NCBI GenBank assembly: GCA_027319585.1
Contig: DAHVMY010000010.1
Span: forward strand, 1-48,469
Direction of reading: 5' to 3'
Source: AG-12 sp027319585
GTDB lineage: Bacteria > Chloroflexota > Dormibacteria > Aeolococcales > Bog-877
Length of the DNA: 48,469 nucleotides
This document shows, piece by piece, positions 8,293-15,533 of this stretch. Position 1 is the stretch's first letter. The number at the start of each line of letters is the position of its first letter. A model generated the notes under the pieces. It did no database searches. It was not told the DNA's origin and saw only the letters and a list, made by a program, of their open reading frames with translations. The position numbers and the translations under genes are program-made.

Positions 8293-10224
8293 CTACTTGA
8301 CGAAGTACCAGCTGGAGGGATGGTAGTTGGCGTACGGATTGAGCGGATACCAGCCCCGCAGATTGTTCTTGGCCACCACGATCTCGTAGTCGGCCACCGG
8401 CCACCAGAGGGACGCCTCGTCCTTGGAGAGATAGTTCTCCACCGCGTACAGGGGCCCCAGACCGGGCTGGGTGTGGGCGGCGTTGATCAGCCGCTGGGCG
8501 GTCGCTGAGTTGTAGCCTCCGGCCCAGTAGTTCCCCTGGCCGAACTGGTTGCCCCCGACCGGCAGGATCTCGTACTGGCCGAAGTCCCACATGAAGCCGC
8601 TGTAGGCCAGCAGACCCCAGTTGCAGGGGGGTGAGTTGGGGCAGGTCCCCCCGATCGAGAACATGGTGTTCTCCGTCTGTCCATCCAGGTTGATCCCGAT
8701 GCCCGCTGACTTGGCCGCGGTCGCAAACGCCTCCACCTGGGCGAGGAAGCTGGGGGTGCCGGTCGAGTACATGAAGAGGAAGCTCAGCTGCTTGCCCTTG
8801 GCGATTCCGGCGCCGCACTCGTTGCTGGCGGTGCCCGGCCGCTTGCAGGTGTCAATGCCGCCCGCCCCCTGCGCCCACCCGTGGGCGGCCAGCAGCTGCT
8901 TGGCGGCGGAGATGCTGTACGGGTAGGGGTCCGAGCGGGTCTGGGGGCTGACCAGGTTCGAGCCCGGATAGACCGGCGCCGGGCCATAGTCGGGCAGGCC
9001 GAAGCCGTGCAGCGTCCGCTGCAGATAGAGCTGCTCGTCGATCAGATGCTGCAGCGCCTGCCGGATGTAGAGCTGGTCGACCAGCGGCCCCCAGGTCTTG
9101 TTCGTGAAGCCGAGCTCCACGGTCTCGTTGTAGAACACCGGCCACGGGGTGACGGTGTAGCCGTGCTGCTTGAAGTAGCTGGCCAGCGAGAGGTCGGTGA
9201 AGGGGAGGAAGCCGAAGGTGACGGCTCCCGAGCGCAGCGCGTCCACCTCCGAGGTGTCGGACGGGAAGCTGTAGATCTCGTAGCCGCTCAGCCGGGGCTT
9301 GCCCGCGCCGGTGTAGTGAGTGTTGGCGCTGAACTGCGCGGTGTAGGTGGTGGGGTCGAACGCCTTGATCACCCAGGGGCCGTCGACCACCTTCCAGAGG
9401 GGGTTGGTCGCGTAGGTGCTCAATTTCTCCGACTGCCCATACAGGAAGTTGAAGACGGCCTTGGCCCCGGACGCGGTGGAGGCGTTGTGACCATCGGCGC
9501 AGGTGAGGCAGGTGCGGTCCCACGCCTGCTGGGGCAACGGATAGATCCAGGTGAGCTGGTTGCCGGTGAACCACTGCGGGTTGTACGCCTGGTTCAGGTT
9601 GAGGGTGAACTGGTAGGGGCTGTTGTAGGCGATGCTGCTCACGTCATCCGGCATCTCGCCCGGCAGGTAGGCGCCGTCCTTGTTCTTGCCGGCCGAGAGC
9701 AGCTCGAAGAAGAAGCGCACGTCCGCGGTCGTCACCGGGGTGCCGTCCGACCAGGTGTAACCCTGCTTGAGGGTCACGGTCACGGTCCGGTCGCCGTTCG
9801 AATAGACCGGGGGGTTGGCCAGGGACAGGCTGTAGTTGACCCCTGACTTCCCCGGTCCGCCGGCGAAGTACAGTGGCCGCCACATTCCCCCCTCCACGTT
9901 GGAGTTCCAGTCCTCGTAGTTGGCCTGGTTCTCGATCGGGAAGATCCAGGAGAAGTCCTCGCCGATGGGCAGCGCGTAACTGGCGATGCCACCCGAGGTG
10001 GGCGTGCCCCCGGTCGCCGGCGTCTGGGTGATGCTGTTGGTGGTGCTCGAGGGGGAGGTGGTGGAGCCGCAGGCCGCGACCAGAACGCCGAGAGCGGCGA
10101 GCAGCGCCAGGACGGTGGTGCGGCGCGCCCCCGGCGCGTGCCGGGCGGATCCCCATGCAAACTCCAGCCACCGGCTCCGGAAGGCTCCGGTGGCGTCACC
10201 ACTGGTTCCCGGCGTAGATCTCAT
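8293..10224 (-). CDS. ABC transporter solute-binding lipoprotein, family 5 (peptide/nickel type)
   Basis: A 643-residue extracellular binding protein. After a 34-residue basic leader comes a hydrophobic core and the lipobox LVAAC with the lipidated Cys at about residue 52, then a Ser/Thr-rich linker. The family-5 fold is recognised from TLKQGYTWSDGTPVTTADV, YLQRTLHGFGLPDYG and SISAAKQLLAAHGW. It is longer than the usual 500-550 residues. It is the first gene of the transport operon and feeds the two permeases at 4672 and 5636. The start ATG 10224 has AGGAG about eight bases upstream. The substrate cannot be read from the sequence. Confidence 0.9.
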   Translation of the reverse strand: MRSTPGTSGDATGAFRSRWLEFAWGSARHAPGARRTTVLALLAALGVLVAACGSTTSPSSTTNSITQTPATGGTPTSGGIASYALPIGEDFSWIFPIENQANYEDWNSNVEGGMWRPLYFAGGPGKSGVNYSLSLANPPVYSNGDRTVTVTLKQGYTWSDGTPVTTADVRFFFELLSAGKNKDGAYLPGEMPDDVSSIAYNSPYQFTLNLNQAYNPQWFTGNQLTWIYPLPQQAWDRTCLTCADGHNASTASGAKAVFNFLYGQSEKLSTYATNPLWKVVDGPWVIKAFDPTTYTAQFSANTHYTGAGKPRLSGYEIYSFPSDTSEVDALRSGAVTFGFLPFTDLSLASYFKQHGYTVTPWPVFYNETVELGFTNKTWGPLVDQLYIRQALQHLIDEQLYLQRTLHGFGLPDYGPAPVYPGSNLVSPQTRSDPYPYSISAAKQLLAAHGWAQGAGGIDTCKRPGTASNECGAGIAKGKQLSFLFMYSTGTPSFLAQVEAFATAAKSAGIGINLDGQTENTMFSIGGTCPNSPPCNWGLLAYSGFMWDFGQYEILPVGGNQFGQGNYWAGGYNSATAQRLINAAHTQPGLGPLYAVENYLSKDEASLWWPVADYEIVVAKNNLRGWYPLNPYANYHPSSWYFVK

Positions 10225-10495
10225 CGCCTGCTCCTCACATCTGCGGCTTCCTGATCCCCTGCTCCGACCCCGGTCGCCCGCCTGTCCCCGCCCCCGGGGA
10301 GGTGCCGGTCGCCACTTGGACGGTGGCTAGGCACAGCTCGAGGGTGGGCCGGTGCACGGCTCCGGACGCCGCAGCGAACTAACCGACTGTAGGCTCGGAC
10401 CTCCGGCGGTTCCATGTCCGCCGACCCCAAATCGATCGCTGGAAAATTGTTTCTTCTGCACAAGCCGCTGGGGACCACCAGTCGGGCGCTCGTGA
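10221..10495 (-). other. Upstream region of the transporter operon with a possible Arg-rich coupled ORF
   Basis: About 270 bases between the FAD oxidase stop and the binding-protein start. A minus-strand ORF, ATG 10415 to TGA 10221 (64 codons, 13 of them Arg), overlaps the binding-protein start as ATGA, the arrangement of a coupled leader ORF. Its third-codon-position GC is lower than in real genes here, so it may be chance. A comparatively AT-rich stretch near 10434-10460 (containing AAACAATTTTCC on the minus strand) and TACAGT near 10398 are the only promoter-like sequences seen. Confidence 0.25.
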
Positions 10496-11899
10496 TCAAT
10501 GGGCGGCCAGCCGCTCGGCCACCGTTCGCCCCGAGGGGGGCCGGCCCCCTGACTCGGCGCGGGCGTCCAGGCGGCTGAGGGCCCACTGCGTGTAGCGCAC
10601 GGCCAGCCAGCGGAGTGGCTCTGGCTCCCACGCCTTCGAGCGGTGGCCGACGATGGGGAGCCGGGTCAGCTCCGAGTCCGTCTCGGTGATCAGGTCGGCC
10701 AGCACCCTTCCCGCCAGGCTGGTGGTGGCGACCCCGTGGCCGGTGTAACCGTAGGCCGCGGCGATGCCCCGGGCACGGTCGAACCGGATCTGCGGGATCC
10801 AGTCCCGGGGCATCCCCAGGACCCCGCCCCAGGAGTGGGTGAAGCGCACCTCTCGAAGTTCCGGGAACCAGCTGCCGAACATCGCCCGCAGCCCCTGGTG
10901 GGTGGCCCGGTGCGCCTCGGTGCCGGACACGATCCGGGATCCCATCCGGTAGGGCGCGCCCCGCCCGCCCACCACGATGCGCCGGTCCGCGGTGAGGGCC
11001 AGGTAGTCGACCGTGAGCCGCATCGAGGCGACGCACACCCTGGTGCGCCAGTTGATCCGATCCAGCTGCTGGTCGGAGAGGGGCTCGGTCAGGTCGATCA
11101 GGGAGTAGACGGGCAGCACGGCGCGGTGCCAGCCGGGGAACTCCGTGAGGTACGCCTCCAGCGCCAGCACCGCCACGCGGGCAGTCACCCGCCCGAATGG
11201 GGTGGTCACGAAGGGCCCTGGTCCCTCGGTGACGGAGGTCACCGGAGTGCCCTCGTGGATGACCCCCCCCAGCCGTTCGACCGCCGATGCCAGCCCCCGC
11301 ACCAGCCGGCCCGGATGAAGGCAGGCGCCCGCCGGGGTGTAGATCGCGCCCGCCACGTTCGCGACTCGGGGCAGCCCGTCGACCTCGGCGGGCTGGAGCA
11401 GACGGTGGTTGTCCCCCAGTCCGTGCTCCTCGTACTCACGTTGGGTCGCCATCAGGGCCGGCAGCTGGGCCGCACCTCGGGCCACCAGCATCATTCCCGC
11501 CTGCTCGAAGTCCGCGGGGATGCCCTCACGCTCACAGATCCGGCCGATCTCGTTAACGGTGTCGCACATCGCCCGATAGAGGTCGAGCGCGCCCCGCCGC
11601 CCGAAGTGACGCTCCAGCAGCGCGGGGCCGGCATTCAGCTCGGGGACACACCAGCTGCCATTGCGGCCGGAGGCCCCGAACCCGCTGCGCTCACGCTCCA
11701 GGACGACCACCCTCATTCCGGGGCTGCGTCGCAGCAGGTGGTATGCGGTCCAAAGCCCGGTGAAGCCGGCCCCCACGATCGCCACATCAACGTTCACCGA
11801 GCCATCCAAAGGCGGGCGCTGGGAGGTGGGTCCGGCGTCCTCCATCCAGAATCCGGGAGCCTCCCGGGGGGTGGTGGAGACCGCTGCGAGGTTGGCCAT
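10496..11899 (-). CDS. FAD-dependent amine oxidoreductase (DAO family, PuuB-like)
   Basis: A 467-residue flavoprotein of the D-amino-acid-oxidase fold. The FAD-binding motif is VDVAIVGAGFTGLWTAYHLL, followed by the family signature GFGASGRNGSWC; the C-terminal FAD contact is in AAAYGYTGHGVATTSLAG. Closest known role: gamma-glutamylputrescine oxidase (PuuB) and similar enzymes that oxidise amines to aldehydes and release peroxide. ATG 11899 was chosen over an upstream opening at 12127, because residues before it are unlike the family and a -10-like TATCAT sits just before it. A palindrome overlies that region. It is a paralogue of the oxidase at 18366. Substrate is inferred from context. Confidence 0.85.
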   Translation of the reverse strand: MANLAAVSTTPREAPGFWMEDAGPTSQRPPLDGSVNVDVAIVGAGFTGLWTAYHLLRRSPGMRVVVLERERSGFGASGRNGSWCVPELNAGPALLERHFGRRGALDLYRAMCDTVNEIGRICEREGIPADFEQAGMMLVARGAAQLPALMATQREYEEHGLGDNHRLLQPAEVDGLPRVANVAGAIYTPAGACLHPGRLVRGLASAVERLGGVIHEGTPVTSVTEGPGPFVTTPFGRVTARVAVLALEAYLTEFPGWHRAVLPVYSLIDLTEPLSDQQLDRINWRTRVCVASMRLTVDYLALTADRRIVVGGRGAPYRMGSRIVSGTEAHRATHQGLRAMFGSWFPELREVRFTHSWGGVLGMPRDWIPQIRFDRARGIAAAYGYTGHGVATTSLAGRVLADLITETDSELTRLPIVGHRSKAWEPEPLRWLAVRYTQWALSRLDARAESGGRPPSGRTVAERLAAH

Positions 11900-11903
11900 G
11901 TCC

Positions 11904-11920
11904 CGCCGATGATATCGGCG
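11904..11920. promoter_or_regulatory. Palindromic operator candidate before the FAD oxidase
   Basis: Perfect inverted repeat CGCCGAT-GAT-ATCGGCG, four bases upstream of the FAD oxidase start and covering the -10-like TATCAT on the minus strand. Its position suggests a repressor or autoregulator site; the PucR-type protein at 13877 is the nearest candidate regulator, without direct evidence. Confidence 0.4.
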
Positions 11921-11984
11921 TGGGGGCGCATCCTCGCACTGTCTCCAGGCCACAGTTTGGGGGTGAAGATATGGTGGGGGCGCA
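11920..11984 (+). repeat. Pair of 11-base direct repeats in the divergent control region
   Basis: GTGGGGGCGCA occurs at 11920-11930 and again at 11974-11984, 54 bases apart, about five helical turns. They lie between the divergent FAD oxidase gene and the leader of the aminotransferase gene, as paired activator sites would. Confidence 0.35.
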
Positions 11985-12009
11985 CATAGTGGAGAGCGGA
12001 CCCCAGGTC

Positions 12010-12015
12010 TAGAGT
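12010..12015 (+). promoter_or_regulatory. -10 box for the leader ORF and aminotransferase transcript
   Basis: TAGAGT followed by seven bases and an ATG at 12023, the same arrangement as the leaderless genes elsewhere in the window. The nine bases CTAGAGTGG recur at 13741-13749 upstream of the PucR-type gene. Confidence 0.45.
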
Positions 12016-12022
12016 GGAGACG

Positions 12023-12169
12023 ATGTGCCGGTTCTCCCCCGCCGCTTGCCCGATGCTCGGCTTGCGCCCGCGCTGCTACTCGGTGCCGCGCCCGCAGCGA
12101 CCGGCTCCGGAAGGCGGCCTTAGCCACGGCCGGCGGCGTTCCAAGCGCCCGCCGTCCGCTCCCACCTGA
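12023..12169 (+). CDS. Possible leaderless leader peptide upstream of the aminotransferase
   Basis: A 48-codon ORF beginning seven bases after a TAGAGT -10 box. About 87% of its third codon positions are G or C, like true genes here. The peptide is rich in Arg (9), Pro and Cys and ends with HGRRRSKRPPSAPT. The stop codon lies in a hairpin, TGATCC...GGATCA (12167-12187), and a terminator-like hairpin follows at 12246. This is the layout of transcription attenuation: a leader peptide with clustered codons, alternative hairpins, then the structural gene. Arg clusters would fit sensing of arginine, the precursor of polyamines. No homologue is known to me; it could be chance. Confidence 0.4.
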   Translation: MCRFSPAACPMLGLRPRCYSVPRPQRPAPEGGLSHGRRRSKRPPSAPT

Positions 12170-12245
12170 TCCGGTTTCCGAGGATCAACGATTGAGAGTC
12201 GGCGGGATGGGGCGCTCCCGGTGGCGGTCGGCGCGTCCACCCGAG

Positions 12246-12275
12246 CCGCCAGGGACGACCTGGCGGGTTTGAATT
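12246..12275 (+). terminator. Terminator-like attenuator hairpin before the aminotransferase gene
   Basis: Stem CCGCCAG-GGACGAC-CTGGCGG (12246-12266) followed directly by GTTTGAATT, the nearest thing to a U tract in this GC-rich region. It sits 34 bases before the ATG at 12301 and upstream of its ribosome site AGGAG, so it would stop transcription before the gene unless prevented. Confidence 0.45.
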
Positions 12276-12300
12276 GCAACGCAACTTTAGGAGATAGGTC

Positions 12301-13671
12301 ATGAGCGCAACCAGTGAGGCCCCGGCGGCGTCCCGAGTCGCCGAGCTGATCGCCCGCGAGGAGGAGGAGTTTCGGCGCCGGCGCCCCCGGTCCCACGAGC
12401 TGGTCGAGCGGGCCCGCCGGCACAGTCCCGGAGGCGTGCCGTCCTCCTTCCAGGACAGTCCGCCCTATCCGATCTTCGTCGACCGGGGACAGGGGAGTCA
12501 GGTCTGGGATGCGGACGGCAACCAGTACGCCGACTTTCACAACGGCTTCGGGGTCAACGTGGTCGGACACGCCCATCCCAAGGTGGTGGAGGCGATCCGG
12601 CGGCGCGCGGGTGACGGCACCCACTTCGCCCAGCCGACCGAGGACTTCATCGTGGTCGCCGAGGAGCTGGCGCGGAGATTCCACCTGCCCCAGTGGCGGT
12701 TCGGCAACTCCGGTACCGAGACCACCCTCGACGCGATCAGGATGGCGCGCGGCTTCACCGGCCGCGAGCGAGTGGTGAAGATCGAGGCCACCTACCACGG
12801 CCACCACGACTCCCTGATGGTCTCGGTCGAGCCCAAGCCGGAGCTCATGGGTCCGGCGGACCGGCCCAACTCAGTGCCTCAGTCGGAGGGAATCCCCAAG
12901 GCCGTGGTCGAGCTGGTCACGGTGATCCCGTTCAACGATCTGGAGGCAGCCGAGCGCGCCTTCCAAGAACATCCGGACGAGATCGCCTGCGTCATCGTCG
13001 AGCCGGCCATGATGAACATCGGGATGGTTCTGCCCGAGCCCGGATACCTGGACGGACTCAAGGAGATCGCCCACCGTCATCAGGCGCTCTTGGTGTTCGA
13101 CGAGGTCAAGACCGGGGTCACACTCTCGTCCGGTGGCGCCACCGAGACCTTCGGGGTCGAGCCCGACATCGTCTGTCTGGCCAAGGCGATCGGAGGCGGA
13201 CTCCCCTGTGGCGCTGTTGGTGCCCGCGCGGACGTGATGGCTCTGGTGGCGGAGGGCAGGGTGAGCCAGATGGGTACGTTCAACGGCAACGCGCTCACCA
13301 TGGCGGCCTCGCGGGCCACCCTGATGGAGGTGCTGACCCCGCTTGCGTACTCGCACTTCGAGGCCCTCGACGAGGTGCTCCGAGGGGGGCTGGAGCGGGT
13401 GATCGGGGAGCACGAGCTGCCCTTCCATGTGATCACCATCGGCGCCCGTGGCTGCGTGACCTACCGCCGCGACCCGGTGCGGAACTACCGCGACTACCTC
13501 CAGATCGACAAGTCCTATTCCTATCTCTCCTGGCTGTATCAGTCGAACCGAGGGGTGCTGATGGCCCCCGGAGCCGAGGAGAACTGGACTTTGTCGGTGC
13601 AGCACACCGAGGCCGACGTTCAGCGCTATGTGGACAACTTCGAGGAGATGGCGCGCGCCCTGCGGAGCTGA
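12301..13671 (+). CDS. Class-III PLP aminotransferase, glutamate-1-semialdehyde aminomutase type
   Basis: A 456-residue PLP enzyme related to HemL. Visible features are SPGGVPSSFQDSPPYPIFVD, the cofactor region GNSGTETTLDAIRMAR, ATYHGHHDS, the PLP aspartate in LLVFDEVKTGVTLS and the Schiff-base lysine (about residue 295) in CLAKAIGGGLPCGAVG. HemL itself serves tetrapyrrole synthesis, but this gene sits with amine oxidases, GabT and PatD rather than hem genes, and has a 15-20-residue N-terminal extension, so a catabolic amino-group transfer is more likely. The start ATG has AGGAG eight bases upstream. It appears to be controlled by a leader ORF and an attenuator hairpin. Confidence 0.85.
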   Translation: MSATSEAPAASRVAELIAREEEEFRRRRPRSHELVERARRHSPGGVPSSFQDSPPYPIFVDRGQGSQVWDADGNQYADFHNGFGVNVVGHAHPKVVEAIRRRAGDGTHFAQPTEDFIVVAEELARRFHLPQWRFGNSGTETTLDAIRMARGFTGRERVVKIEATYHGHHDSLMVSVEPKPELMGPADRPNSVPQSEGIPKAVVELVTVIPFNDLEAAERAFQEHPDEIACVIVEPAMMNIGMVLPEPGYLDGLKEIAHRHQALLVFDEVKTGVTLSSGGATETFGVEPDIVCLAKAIGGGLPCGAVGARADVMALVAEGRVSQMGTFNGNALTMAASRATLMEVLTPLAYSHFEALDEVLRGGLERVIGEHELPFHVITIGARGCVTYRRDPVRNYRDYLQIDKSYSYLSWLYQSNRGVLMAPGAEENWTLSVQHTEADVQRYVDNFEEMARALRS

Positions 13672-13682
13672 CCTTGGCCGAG

Positions 13683-13713
13683 CTGCCCGGGTCCGGGAAT
13701 CGGGCCCGGGCAG
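13683..13713 (+). terminator. Strong hairpin after the aminotransferase gene
   Basis: CTGCCCGGG (13683-13691) and CCCGGGCAG (13705-13713) form a perfect nine-pair stem, starting 12 bases after the aminotransferase stop. There is no T tract; rho-independent action is uncertain, but the stem separates this gene from the regulator that follows. Confidence 0.5.
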
Positions 13714-13741
13714 GTGCGGGTCCCTCGGCGACGGCGCCCGC

Positions 13742-13747
13742 TAGAGT
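13742..13747 (+). promoter_or_regulatory. -10 box for the PucR-type regulator gene
   Basis: TAGAGT within CTAGAGTGG, the same nine bases as the promoter at 12009-12017. The transcript would have a leader before the chosen start at 13877. Confidence 0.35.
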
Positions 13748-13876
13748 GGTGGCCGAGGAGCCGCCCTTGTCGTGGCGGCGGCTTGGAGAAGGTGGTGGCG
13801 GCGGTGTGGCAGGCCGCCGCCGGTGGAGATGAGGGCGCAGATGGAATCGGCGCGGCCGGCGTCCAGCGCGGGGGCG

Positions 13877-15478
13877 ATGAGCCTCGCCCAGGCGCTCGCG
13901 CTGGAGCCGCTGCGCGAGGCCTCGGTGGTGGCGGGCCAGGCGGGGTTGGGCCGGGACATCAGATGGGCGGACGTGGTCGACATCCCGGACCCGCTGCCCT
14001 GGGTCGGGCCCGGCCAGCTGCTGCTGACGACCGGAATCAGCTGGCCGACAGATGACGAGCAGCAGCGCCGCCTCATCCGCGATCTGGCGGCGAGCGACCT
14101 CGCCGGGGTGGTGCTGGCGGTTCCCAAATACCTCAGACACTTCCCGCCCGCGGCCAGGGAGCAGGCGGACCAGGACCGTCTGCCGCTGGTGGAGATCCCC
14201 TGGGAGGTGCCTTTCAACAGTGTGACCCGCGCGATCAACTCCACGATCATGCTGGAGCAGCTCCGGGTGATCGAGCAGTCGGCGGTCATCCACCGCGAGC
14301 TGACCAAGGCAGCGGTGACCGCGGGCAGTCTGCAGGACCTGGTCGACACCCTCGGATCGCTGATTCAGCGGGACATCACCCTGGAGGACCCCGACGGGCG
14401 GCTGCTTGCCCACTGGAACGCCAGCCCCGAGTCCGATCGGGTACGGCGCGCGACCCTGGAGAAGGGCAGGACTCCAGACCCCGTGCTGCGCCACCTCCAG
14501 TCCGCAGGCCATCTCGACCGGGTCCGCAACAGCCCGGGACCGGTGCGCATCCCCGCCAACCCCGATCTGGACCTGGCCGGCCGCGTCGTCTGCCCGATCT
14601 GGTTGCGCGGAGAGTTCCTGGGCACCGTCTGGATCGTGGAGGGCAGAGACGAGCTGAGTGAGCTGCACCTCCGCGCCGCAGAACATGCCGCCACGGTGGC
14701 GGCCCTCCACATCGCCAGCCAACGGCAGGTGGCGATGGCGGAGCTGCGGCTGGGGGCCAGCTTCCTGGATGCCCTGCTCGAGGGCCGGGTGGACGCCGGC
14801 GCTTACAGCCAGGAGCGGGCCCGACTGCTCGGCTTCGAGATCGACTCCAGATATCGGGTGGGGGTGGCCGCCCTCCCCGCCCGGCTCCCCCTCAGCCGGG
14901 AGGATGTGCAGCGGCGCGACCGGCTCGCCGACCGGGTGCGCCAGCTCCTGACCACGCGCGGAGGGGTGGCCGTAACCTCAAGCCGTCTGAATCGGGTGAT
15001 CTTCCTGGTCCCGGCGGCGGCCGGCGGTCCATTCGCATTCCCCAGCCTGCCGGGCTGCTCGCTGGCGCTGGGACGCGAGCACCCGGGAACGGCCGGGGTG
15101 ACCCGCAGCTACAGGGAGGCGCTCTCCATCCTGGACCAGGTGCCGCCGGGTGAGGTGCGGCGCTACGAGGAGATGCTGATCGAGCGCGTCCTGGGCGGCG
15201 ACCTCGACGCCCGTGAGGCCTTCCTGGACCAGCTCTTCGGACCGCTGCAGCGGGCGCGCGGAGGTGGGGTCCTGCTCAGCACCCTGGTGGCGCTGGCCGA
15301 GGATGGGTTCCATCAGCGACGCACCGCCAGTAGGCTCCATGTCCACCCCAACACCCTCCGCTACCGCCTCGATCGGGCGTCCGATCTGTTGAAGGCCGAC
15401 CTCAACACGCCAGAGTGGCGTTTCCAGCTGCAGCTCGCCGCCCGCATCATGTCGCTGGGCCACAACTCGCAGGGGTGA
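13877..15478 (+). CDS. PucR/CdaR-family transcriptional regulator
   Basis: A 533-residue cytosolic regulator. The N-terminal PucR domain opens with MSLAQALALEPLREASVVAG and contains RWADVVDIPDPLPWVGPGQ; a central region follows, and the C-terminal helix-turn-helix is at about residues 470-505 (RTASRLHVHPNTLRYRLDR), the HTH_30 motif. Family members activate purine, GABA, polyamine or sugar-acid catabolism. ATG 13877 was chosen because the conserved domain begins there; ATGs at 13829 and 13841 and a GTG at 13772 would add residues with atypical codons. It lies between the aminotransferase and GabT-like genes and is the obvious regulator of this cluster. Confidence 0.85.
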   Translation: MSLAQALALEPLREASVVAGQAGLGRDIRWADVVDIPDPLPWVGPGQLLLTTGISWPTDDEQQRRLIRDLAASDLAGVVLAVPKYLRHFPPAAREQADQDRLPLVEIPWEVPFNSVTRAINSTIMLEQLRVIEQSAVIHRELTKAAVTAGSLQDLVDTLGSLIQRDITLEDPDGRLLAHWNASPESDRVRRATLEKGRTPDPVLRHLQSAGHLDRVRNSPGPVRIPANPDLDLAGRVVCPIWLRGEFLGTVWIVEGRDELSELHLRAAEHAATVAALHIASQRQVAMAELRLGASFLDALLEGRVDAGAYSQERARLLGFEIDSRYRVGVAALPARLPLSREDVQRRDRLADRVRQLLTTRGGVAVTSSRLNRVIFLVPAAAGGPFAFPSLPGCSLALGREHPGTAGVTRSYREALSILDQVPPGEVRRYEEMLIERVLGGDLDAREAFLDQLFGPLQRARGGGVLLSTLVALAEDGFHQRRTASRLHVHPNTLRYRLDRASDLLKADLNTPEWRFQLQLAARIMSLGHNSQG

Positions 15479-15521
15479 TTTTCTGGTCTGAGCCACATAC
15501 CGCAGCCGTGCTGGCGGGCGG

Positions 15522-15527
15522 TATTTT
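15522..15527 (+). promoter_or_regulatory. -10 box of a leaderless promoter for the GabT-like gene
   Basis: TATTTT followed by six bases and GTG 15534. This matches the spacing of the other leaderless genes and favours the second of two adjacent GTG codons (15531, 15534). Confidence 0.4.
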
Positions 15528-15533
15528 CGAGTG

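Noticed and set aside
10170..12115. The 16-base sequence ACCGGCTCCGGAAGGC occurs at 10170-10185 and 12100-12115.
   Set aside because: It is a GC-rich, partly palindromic word in two unrelated settings (inside the binding-protein signal region and in the leader ORF); only two copies and no structure were found, so chance is likely.
11921..12300. A known riboswitch (for example glycine type) in the aminotransferase leader.
   Set aside because: GGAGAG occurs, but the remaining conserved core of the glycine aptamer is absent; the leader ORF and hairpins explain the region better.
12301..13671. Naming the aminotransferase hemL (tetrapyrrole synthesis).
   Set aside because: The family is right, but its neighbours are amine catabolic genes and the N-terminus is extended; hemE lies 19 kb away in another context.
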